A DNA stretch of 6,137 nt. It comes from DASSJM01 sp049587975 (GTDB taxonomy: Bacteria > Actinomycetota > UBA4738 > HRBIN12). This document shows positions 1 through 4,101 of this stretch, in pieces. The notes below the pieces were generated by a model, which ran no database searches, was not told the DNA's origin, and worked only from the letters and a program-made list of their open reading frames with translations. The stretch lies in NCBI GenBank assembly GCA_049587975.1, contig JBAVEY010000122.1, forward strand, positions 1-6,137, given 5' to 3'. Within the stretch, counting starts at the first letter, position 1. The number at the start of each line of letters is the position of its first letter. Position numbers and translations under genes: made by a program.

Positions 1-425
1 GCCGCGCGGTGCAGCGGCGCGAGCGCCATCAGCGCGGTGATGATCGTGCAGTTCGGCACCGAATACACCTTGGCGCCCCGCTCGAGCGCCTCGGGATTCA
101 CCTCGGGGATCACGAGCTCGGCCCACGGCTCCATCCGGAACGCGCTCGAGTTGTCGATGCAGACCGTGCCGGCCTCGGCGGCCTGCGGCACCCACGTCTT
201 GGCGACCTGGCTCCCGCAGCTCGAGAGCGCGACGTCCACCCCTTCGAGCGCCTCGAGCGAGAGCACGCCGACCGTGCGCTCACGGTCCCGGAACCGCAGC
301 CGGGTGCCGGCGGTGCGTTCGGAGGCGAGCAGGGTGAGCTCGTCCGCGGGGAAGTCGCGCTCCTCGAGGATCGAGAGCATCGTCCGTCCCACGGCACCCG
401 TGGCTCCCACGATCGCGACGCGCAT
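1..425 (-). CDS. asd: Aspartate-semialdehyde dehydrogenase, N-terminal part (cut by left window edge)
   Basis: This enzyme reduces L-4-aspartyl phosphate to aspartate semialdehyde with NADPH. It is step two of the aspartate pathway (lysine, diaminopimelate, threonine, methionine) and is cytoplasmic. 141 complete codons are visible; the reading frame runs off the left edge, so the rest of the catalytic/dimerisation domain is missing. The protein opens MRVAIVGATGAVGR, with the NADP-binding glycine motif at residues 7-13. SSCGS follows at 68-72, the substrate-phosphate segment DNSSAFRM at 91-98 (Arg97), and VPNCT at 123-127 with the expected catalytic Cys126. An in-frame ATG lies 9 nt upstream (434). 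I prefer the ATG at 425 because it gives the usual family N-terminus and lies exactly 7 nt after a TACCAT -10 hexamer, which the upstream ATG would overlap. The family and motifs are firm; the start choice is inference. The divergent neighbour is the His-rich gene. Confidence 0.95.
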   Translation of the reverse strand, partial: MRVAIVGATGAVGRTMLSILEERDFPADELTLLASERTAGTRLRFRDRERTVGVLSLEALEGVDVALSSCGSQVAKTWVPQAAEAGTVCIDNSSAFRMEPWAELVIPEVNPEALERGAKVYSVPNCTIITALMALAPLHRA

Positions 426-432
426 GGCGCCC

Positions 433-438
433 ATGGTA
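433..438 (-). promoter_or_regulatory. Probable leaderless promoter -10 of asd
   Basis: TACCAT on the minus strand matches the actinobacterial TANNNT -10 pattern and is followed by 7 nt and then the asd ATG, placing a transcription start at or next to the A of the start codon. No Shine-Dalgarno sequence precedes this ATG. The lysC gene in this window has the same arrangement (TACCCT, 7 nt, ATG). No convincing -35 is seen. Confidence 0.5.
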
Positions 439-450
439 CCGGCGATGGCT

Positions 451-466
451 GGCGGGGCTTCCCGCC
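451..466. promoter_or_regulatory. Short GC palindrome between the divergent asd and His-rich gene promoters
   Basis: GGCGGG, a 4-nt centre GCTT, then CCCGCC forms a perfect 6-bp inverted repeat. It falls about where the -35 regions of both divergent promoters would lie (asd -10 at 433-438, plus-strand -10 at 474-479). It could be a shared operator. In sequence this GC-rich, a 6-bp palindrome can easily arise by chance. Confidence 0.25.
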
Positions 467-473
467 TCGGGGG

Positions 474-479
474 TAAGTT
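474..479 (+). promoter_or_regulatory. Possible -10 of the His-rich gene
   Basis: TAAGTT fits TANNNT and is one of the few AT-containing stretches in the 88-bp gap between asd and the His-rich gene. A start about 7 nt downstream would leave a leader of roughly 28 nt that includes the ribosome binding site at 503-508. No good -35 is visible. Confidence 0.35.
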
Positions 480-502
480 CGAAGGGTCGGACGCGACGCG
501 TT

Positions 503-508
503 GGGAGG
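503..508 (+). promoter_or_regulatory. Ribosome binding site deciding the His-rich gene start
   Basis: GGGAGG followed by 5 nt and then ATG at 514. It is the best Shine-Dalgarno match in the window. It fixes the start of the small gene even though the same frame stays open far upstream, antisense to asd. Confidence 0.7.
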
Positions 509-513
509 CTGCG

Positions 514-777
514 ATGGACGAGATGGATGCGGTCGAGGAGCTCGAGACGCGGGCCAGCCACCATCACGAGGCGACGAAGCACGGGCACAAGCACTTCCAC
601 GTGACCCACTACCTGCACCGCGGCGAGAACTGGGGACACCTGCTGTCCACCCACGCCCACGAGCACAACCATCCCGAGCTCGAGCACGTGCACATCCCGC
701 ACCAGGACGTCGAGAAGGAGCATCGGCGCGAGGCGCACATCCACGACCACTCCCGGCCGGCGGACTCGCCCGCCTGA
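514..777 (+). CDS. Small histidine-rich protein, putative metal binder (unknown function)
   Basis: The product is 87 residues with 21 His (24%), many Glu/Asp and no Cys; I do not recognise a named family. An acidic start (residues 1-14) leads into HHH at 16-18. Clusters of alternating His follow: HGHKHFH (23-29), HAHEHNH (47-53), HVHIPH (58-63) and HIHDH (75-79). Aromatic and glycine positions around 33-44 (Y33, W40, G41) suggest some fold rather than a plain tail. There is no signal peptide or membrane segment, so it is probably cytoplasmic. His-x-His runs are typical of Zn/Ni/Cu/Co binding or storage proteins; that role is inference. The start is set by GGGAGG 5 nt upstream. Codons end almost entirely in G or C, supporting real coding. 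It is divergent from asd and 42 bp upstream of the co-directional acetyltransferase, so the two could share a transcript. Confidence 0.75.
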   Translation: MDEMDAVEELETRASHHHEATKHGHKHFHVTHYLHRGENWGHLLSTHAHEHNHPELEHVHIPHQDVEKEHRREAHIHDHSRPADSPA

Positions 778-804
778 GCTCCGAACGCTGCCCGCTCGAC
801 CTCG

Positions 805-810
805 TAGCAT
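805..810 (+). promoter_or_regulatory. Possible leaderless promoter -10 of the acetyltransferase
   Basis: TAGCAT fits TANNNT and ends 9 nt before the ATG at 820. No good Shine-Dalgarno sequence is present in the 42-bp gap, so a leaderless transcript is plausible. Read-through from the His-rich gene is the alternative. A chance five-codon frame (ATG at 809, TGA overlapping the true ATG) also lies here and I give it no meaning. Confidence 0.35.
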
Positions 811-819
811 GCCCGGGCC

Positions 820-1401
820 ATGACCGCCGAACCCGCACCGCCGCCCTCGCCCGAGACCAACCTGCGCTATCGCGGTGACCTCGTCCGGCTCGCCGCGATC
901 GACCCCGAGGCCGACGCGGAGGTGTTCGCCGCCTGGTTCGACGATCCGGTGGGGACCCGGCTCGCCGGTTTCCGGCCCGTGTGGCCGATGAACCGGGAGA
1001 GCGCGCGGGAGCGGCTCGAGGAGTGGGTGAAGGCCTCGCCGGGGACGATCAACTTCGCGGCGCGGACCGTCGCCGACGACCGGCTCGTGGGCGGCATCGG
1101 GCTCATGGACATCAACCACATCGACGGCAACGCGCAGCTCGGGCTGTCGGTGTACCGGCAGGACGACTGGGGACAGGGCTACGGCCGAGAGATGATCGTG
1201 CTCGCGCTTCGGTACGCGTTCAACGAGCTCAATCTGCACCGGGTCTGGCTCACGACCAGCGCCTTCAACGAGCGCGCGATGAAGCTGTACGAGAAGCTCG
1301 GGTTCCGCCTCGAGGGGCGCGGGCGCGAGCACGTCCTGCTCGACGGCACGCGCTGGGACATCGTCTACATGGGGATGCTGCGGGACGAGTTCGAGGGCTG
1401 A
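820..1401 (+). CDS. GNAT-family N-acetyltransferase, RimJ/RimL-like
   Basis: The 193-residue protein is expected to transfer an acetyl group from acetyl-CoA to an amine. Family members act on protein N-termini (RimJ/RimL), polyamines or small molecules; the substrate here cannot be told. After a Pro-rich start (5-11), the fold runs from about residue 20 (VRLAAIDPEAD). The central strands are FAARTVADDRLVGGIGLMDI (79-98) and NAQLGLSVYR (104-113). The acetyl-CoA pyrophosphate loop WGQGYG at 117-122 precedes the long helix EMIVLALRYAF. The C-terminal half carries the usual AFNERAMKLYEKLGF (148-162), then EGRGREHVLLDGTRWD (165-180), typical of the Acetyltransf_3 branch. Length is normal for the family. 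The start has no clear Shine-Dalgarno but lies 9 nt after TAGCAT. The gene ends 5 bp before the convergent stop of the zinc-ribbon gene. The role is firm at family level only. Confidence 0.92.
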   Translation: MTAEPAPPPSPETNLRYRGDLVRLAAIDPEADAEVFAAWFDDPVGTRLAGFRPVWPMNRESARERLEEWVKASPGTINFAARTVADDRLVGGIGLMDINHIDGNAQLGLSVYRQDDWGQGYGREMIVLALRYAFNELNLHRVWLTTSAFNERAMKLYEKLGFRLEGRGREHVLLDGTRWDIVYMGMLRDEFEG

Positions 1402-1406
1402 GCGCC

Positions 1407-2093
1407 CTAGGCGAACTGGAACGAGTCGAGCATGTTCCGGAACGCCACGGCGCTCGTGTCGAACCCTTCCTGGAGATCGTTCAGCGTGACGCGCCAGCCG
1501 ACGTCGTCGCTCACGGTGACGACCTCACGCATCAGGTAGCGGTCGCCGCCCGCGGCATCGACGGACACGTCCCACTGCAGGGCGTCCGTGCCGTCGAGCG
1601 TGGCCTCGCTCGCCGGCCCCGGCGTCAGCCCGGCCTGCTCGTCGCGCTGGCGCACGAACTCGGACCACTGGTCGAGCGCGGTCCCGGTCTCGAGGTCGAC
1701 GGCCTCGACGACTACGGTCGCCGAGCCCGTGGGCGGCGCGAACTGGTCCAGGGTCACGTCCGCCCCGAACTGCGCAGGGCCGGCCTCCCACCCGTCGGGG
1801 ACGAGGAGGCAGTAGCCGAAGTTCTCGGACTCGAAGTTCGTCTCGTTGCAGGGGTCGGGCCTAAGGAGGACGAAGGCGCCGACGGCCAGCGCTCCGCCGA
1901 GGAGCACGCCGAGCACGATGAGCGGCCGCCACTTCGAGGGCTGGGGGGGCTTGCGCATCTCGATCGGGGGGCGCTCGCCCGGGTCGCGGCGCGGCAGGAG
2001 CGCGACGGCGTCGGGCGTGAGGGAGGCGCCGCAGCGTTGGCAGATCGCCCGGCCCTCCTCGTTCACCTCTCGGCAGGTCGGGCAGACGACCAT
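1407..2093 (-). CDS. Zinc-ribbon membrane-anchored protein with exported PsbP/LpqN-like domain
   Basis: The product has 228 residues. The N-terminus is a compact zinc ribbon with Cys4, Cys7, Cys18 and Cys21 (CPTC ... CQRCG). A basic, Pro-rich linker (about 33-55) leads to one hydrophobic segment at about 57-77. The positive charges before it predict an N-in, C-out topology. The exported part (80-228) starts with a Cys pair (82 and 95) that could form a disulfide. It then has NFGYCLLVPDGW, DQWSEFVRQRDEQ and a C-terminal AFRNMLDSFQF. This pattern resembles PsbP/Mog1-like domains found in actinobacterial exported proteins such as LpqN; the resemblance is by eye and is inference. No enzymatic motif is seen. 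The gene starts 7 nt after the lysC stop and is probably cotranscribed and translationally coupled with it. The nearest Shine-Dalgarno-like run (GAGGAG, 2107-2112) lies inside the end of lysC, 13 nt from the ATG. Function is unknown. Confidence 0.88.
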   Translation of the reverse strand: MVVCPTCREVNEEGRAICQRCGASLTPDAVALLPRRDPGERPPIEMRKPPQPSKWRPLIVLGVLLGGALAVGAFVLLRPDPCNETNFESENFGYCLLVPDGWEAGPAQFGADVTLDQFAPPTGSATVVVEAVDLETGTALDQWSEFVRQRDEQAGLTPGPASEATLDGTDALQWDVSVDAAGGDRYLMREVVTVSDDVGWRVTLNDLQEGFDTSAVAFRNMLDSFQFA

Positions 2094-2100
2094 CGCGCCG

Positions 2101-2604
2101 TCAGCGCTCCTCGTCGAGCCGCTCCGCGCCGTCCAGGCCGAAGCGCTGGTGGACCGCCCGGACCGCGCGTTCGCCGTCCTCGGCCCTGATCACGCAGGAG
2201 ATGCGGATCGACGAGGTCGAGATCATGTCGATGTTGATGCCCTCGGCGGCGAGCGCGTCGAACATGTCGGCGGCCACCCCCGGGTTGCTCTTGATGCCGG
2301 CGCCCACGAGCGAGAGCTTGGCGATACCGGCGTCGGTCTCGAACCGGATGGCGCCCACGTCGGTGACGATGCCGGCGAGCACCGCCTCGAGCCTCGGGAG
2401 GTCGGCCCGAGGGACCGTGAAGGACAGGTCGGTTCGGCCGTCGTGCGAGGTGTTCTGGACGATCATGTCGACGTGGATGTTCTCGGAGGCGACGGCCTTG
2501 AAGACGGCGGCGGCGATCCCCGGGCGGTCGGGCACCTCGTCGAGGGTGACCTTGGCCTCCTCGGCGTCCAGGGCGACGCCGCGGATCAGGGCGCTCTCGA
2601 GCAT
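2101..2604 (-). other. Possible internal translation start in lysC giving a regulatory beta subunit
   Basis: Corynebacterium glutamicum and Bacillus subtilis aspartate kinases are known to make a separate small subunit of the two ACT domains from an in-frame start inside lysC. Here Met250 (ATG at 2604-2602), in the context MLESALIRGVA, occupies the equivalent place. Met243 (ATG at 2625-2623) is an alternative and has AGGGA 8 nt upstream, a better though weak ribosome binding site. Either would give a product of about 167-174 residues. The position is seen in sequence; use of the start is inference. Confidence 0.3.
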
Positions 2605-3351
2605 GGCGCTCGGTTCTTGGTCCATGACCCAGGTCCCTGCCTCGTTGCCGTCGCCGGACGAGTTCCGCACGTGGAGGCGGACGCCGTGGCGTCGAGCGTA
2701 CTCCACGCACCGCAGCTGGAGGACCCTCGCGCCCGCGGCGGCGAGCTCGAGCATCTCCTCGTAGGAGATCCGGTCGATCCGGCGGGCCTCGGGGTGGGTC
2801 CGGGGGTCGGCCGTGAAGACGCCGTCGACGTCGGTGTAGATCTCGCACACGTCCGCGCCGAGGGCTGCGGCCATCGCGACGGCGGTCGTGTCCGAGCCGC
2901 CGCGACCGAGCGTCGTGATGTCGTACTCGGTCGACAGGCCCTGGAAGCCGGCGAGGATGACGACGTTGCCCGCGTCGAGCGACTCCTTGATCCGTCGTGG
3001 GCGGATCTCGACGATCCGGGCCTTGCCGTGGTGCGTGTCGGTGATGATGCCGGCCTGTGAGCCGGTGTAGGACGCGGCGCGGCAGCCGCGGGCGTTCACG
3101 GCGATCGCGAGGAGCGACATCGCGATGCGTTCGCCGGCGGTGAGGAGCATGTCGAGCTCGCGTGGCTCGGGGGTGGGCGTGATGTCGGCGGCCTTGTTGA
3201 GCAGGTCGTCGGTGGTCTCCCCCATCGCCGAGACGACGACGACGACGTCCAGGCCCTGCTCGCGCGAGCGGGCGATCCGGTCGGCGATTGCGCGGATGCG
3301 GTCGGTGTCGCCGACCGAGGTCCCGCCGTATTTCTGCACCACGATGGGCAT
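2101..3351 (-). CDS. lysC: Aspartate kinase (aspartokinase), ACT-domain regulated
   Basis: The enzyme phosphorylates L-aspartate with ATP to 4-aspartyl phosphate, the committed step toward lysine, threonine, methionine and diaminopimelate. It is cytoplasmic. The 416-residue length fits the single-function actinobacterial/Bacillus type. The kinase domain (about 1-235) has KYGGTSVG at 7-14, SAMGETTDDLL at 41-51, TAGERIAMSLL at 71-81, GRGGSDTTA at 149-157 and YTDVDGVFTADPR at 172-184. LRCVEYARRHGV at 213-224 is very actinobacterial in character. Two ACT domains follow (about 262-416): VPDRPGIAAAVFKAVA, then LSLVGAGIKSNPGVAADMFDAL and the effector-site strand ISTSSIRISCVI at 377-388. Feedback control by lysine and/or threonine is expected from the family. 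The ATG lies 7 nt after a TACCCT -10 with no room for a leader. The zinc-ribbon gene follows by 7 nt. The usual partner asd is about 1.7 kb downstream, behind two inverted genes. Confidence 0.98.
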   Translation of the reverse strand: MPIVVQKYGGTSVGDTDRIRAIADRIARSREQGLDVVVVVSAMGETTDDLLNKAADITPTPEPRELDMLLTAGERIAMSLLAIAVNARGCRAASYTGSQAGIITDTHHGKARIVEIRPRRIKESLDAGNVVILAGFQGLSTEYDITTLGRGGSDTTAVAMAAALGADVCEIYTDVDGVFTADPRTHPEARRIDRISYEEMLELAAAGARVLQLRCVEYARRHGVRLHVRNSSGDGNEAGTWVMDQEPSAMLESALIRGVALDAEEAKVTLDEVPDRPGIAAAVFKAVASENIHVDMIVQNTSHDGRTDLSFTVPRADLPRLEAVLAGIVTDVGAIRFETDAGIAKLSLVGAGIKSNPGVAADMFDALAAEGINIDMISTSSIRISCVIRAEDGERAVRAVHQRFGLDGAERLDEER

Positions 3352-3358
3352 GGGTTGG

Positions 3359-3364
3359 AGGGTA
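3359..3364 (-). promoter_or_regulatory. Probable leaderless promoter -10 of lysC
   Basis: TACCCT on the minus strand is followed by 7 nt and then the lysC ATG. There is no Shine-Dalgarno sequence. The spacing is the same as for asd, which supports both calls. There is no space for a lysine riboswitch or attenuator in the transcript. The -35 area lies in a G-rich tract on the plus strand and has no clear hexamer. Confidence 0.55.
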
Positions 3365-3369
3365 GCAGT

Positions 3370-3435
3370 GGGGTTGGGAGCGGCTTGGGAGCGGGGTGGG
3401 GGGGGTTCGGCGGGGGGGTCGGGCGCGCTCGGGGG
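3370..3435 (+). other. G-rich tract with G-quadruplex potential upstream of lysC
   Basis: The plus strand holds a series of G runs: 3370-3373 (4), 3376-3378 (3), 3387-3389 (3), 3393-3396 (4), 3398-3405 (8), 3412-3418 (7), 3421-3423 (3) and 3431-3435 (5). Loops are mostly 1-8 nt, so several combinations satisfy the four-run quadruplex pattern. It occupies the -35 and upstream region of lysC, with the G-rich strand being the template strand for lysC. A structural or regulatory role is inference. Confidence 0.4.
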
Positions 3436-3466
3436 CGGAGAGGCGGCCGCTCGCTCGAGCGGTGGC

Positions 3467-3495
3467 GTCAGGGTTCTGTCTGTCAGAACCCTGAC
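3467..3495. repeat. Perfect 29-bp palindrome, copy 1
   Basis: GTCAGGGTTCTG (3467-3478) and its exact reverse complement CAGAACCCTGAC (3484-3495) enclose a 5-nt centre TCTGT. Twelve perfect base pairs is far beyond chance for a gap of this size. No T-run follows on either strand, and it lies between two divergent genes, so it is not an ordinary terminator. It could be an operator for a dimeric regulator or a REP-like dispersed element. It pairs with copy 2, 56 bp downstream. Confidence 0.85.
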
Positions 3496-3522
3496 AGCGA
3501 AGGGGATCCAAAGGTTCGCGGC

Positions 3523-3551
3523 GTCAGGGTTCTGTCTGTCAGAACCGTGAC
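3523..3551. repeat. 29-bp palindrome, copy 2 (one arm mismatch)
   Basis: The sequence is the same as copy 1 except for one base (G at 3547 where copy 1 has C at 3491), leaving 11 of 12 pairs. The identity extends 2 nt to the left (GC before GTCAGGG), giving 30 of 31 identical bases at a 56-bp offset. The 27-nt segment between copies (3496-3522) contains GCGAA (3497-3501) and TTCGC (3515-3519) as a small inverted repeat near its centre. The copy ends 94 nt before the MarR-like start. Confidence 0.85.
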
Positions 3552-3633
3552 GGGTGCGCTCGAGCGAAGGGTACCCATCTCCCCCCGACCGAACGCCGCA
3601 CTCGGGCGAGGCTCCCGTGTCATCCCCGCGCGG

Positions 3634-3639
3634 TACAAC
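3634..3639 (+). promoter_or_regulatory. Weak candidate -10 for the MarR-like gene
   Basis: TACAAC lies 6 nt before the GTG at 3646. It matches TANNNT except for the last base. No Shine-Dalgarno sequence precedes the GTG, so a leaderless start would fit the pattern seen at lysC and asd, but the evidence is weak. Confidence 0.25.
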
Positions 3640-3645
3640 GCACTC

Positions 3646-4101
3646 GTGCAGGCAGCGCCACCCACCGCGAGACGGCTGGTCGATCAGGAACGACGCGTCC
3701 ACCGCATCCTGCGGTCCCGCTTCACCGACGCCCTGCTCGAACTCGGGGTGTCGTTCGCCCAGTACGAGGTCATGGAGCTGCTCCACGACGCCGGTCAGCT
3801 CCACCCCGGTGAGATCGGCCGCCGGCTCCTCGTGACGCGCCAGTCCGCCGACCATCTCGTCCACCAACTGCGCCGCGGCCACCTGGTCGAGACGTGGCGA
3901 CTCGACGGGGGGAGCCTCGGGGTCCGGCTCGTCCGAGAGGGACGCACCCGCGCCGCCCAGTGCGTACGAGCGCTGCAGCCGACCTTCGAACTCCTCGACA
4001 CCATCGACGCCGCAACGCGAACGCGACTCGTCGGCGACCTCGAGGCGTGCGAGGACGCCCTGCGCCCTCGCTGGAGCCCCTGGTGGCTCCAGACCCGCTA
4101 A
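3646..4101 (+). CDS. MarR-like winged-helix transcriptional regulator
   Basis: The 151-residue protein is read from GTG. The frame is open far upstream through the palindromes, but this GTG is the first sensible start after them and gives a normal MarR length. Layout: an N-terminal dimerisation helix (about 7-33, RRLVDQERRVHRILRSRFTD) and FAQYEVMELLHDAG (37-50). The helix-turn-helix follows at about 54-79 (GEIGRRLL, then recognition helix TRQSADHLVHQLRRGH). The wing ends LVREGRTRAAQC (95-106), and a C-terminal helical region contains AATRTRLVGDLEACEDAL (122-139). The wing reads RLDGGSLGVRL, lacking the common DxR that MarR proteins carry before their LT-x-x-G segment. It should bind DNA as a dimer; ligand and targets are unknown. 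The two palindromes just upstream are candidate sites, by inference only. Its TAA overlaps the convergent peptidase stop by 2 bases. Family assignment is by pattern, not search. Confidence 0.8.
   Translation: MQAAPPTARRLVDQERRVHRILRSRFTDALLELGVSFAQYEVMELLHDAGQLHPGEIGRRLLVTRQSADHLVHQLRRGHLVETWRLDGGSLGVRLVREGRTRAAQCVRALQPTFELLDTIDAATRTRLVGDLEACEDALRPRWSPWWLQTR

Larger units (their letters stand above)
3451..3567. repeat. Symmetric 117-bp element enclosing both palindromes
   Basis: TCGCTCGAGCG at 3451-3461 and its reverse complement at 3557-3567 flank the palindrome pair with exactly 5 nt between flank and palindrome on each side. The whole unit is symmetric about position 3509. CTCGAG is common in this genome (for example at 81-86), so the flanks may be partly chance. 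No target-site duplication is visible, and no transposase is encoded. Confidence 0.4.

Noticed and set aside
37..513. An upstream extension of the His-rich frame, which would give a 246-residue protein.
   Set aside because: This part is antisense to the well-supported asd reading frame, and the strong ribosome binding site at 503-508 points to the ATG at 514.
981..2189. Long plus-strand open frame overlapping the acetyltransferase, the zinc-ribbon gene and the end of lysC.
   Set aside because: It is Arg/Ala/Gly-rich shadow sequence in alternative frames of genes with clear motifs.
3465..3551. Two near-identical repeats with a short spacer, resembling a minimal CRISPR array.
   Set aside because: There are only two copies, each is a full palindrome with 12-bp arms, the spacing gives one short spacer, and no cas gene is in the window.
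3467..3551. Rho-independent terminators.
   Set aside because: No T-run follows on either strand, and the hairpins lie between two divergent gene starts, where no transcript from within the window needs to end.
3352..3645. Lysine riboswitch or leader-peptide attenuator for lysC.
   Set aside because: The best -10 lies only 7 nt from the ATG, so there is no leader to hold one, and no conserved lysine-riboswitch core was seen.
3355..3645. An upstream extension of the MarR-like frame.
   Set aside because: It would translate the G-rich tract and both palindromes into low-complexity peptide with no family similarity, and the length from GTG 3646 already fits MarR proteins.
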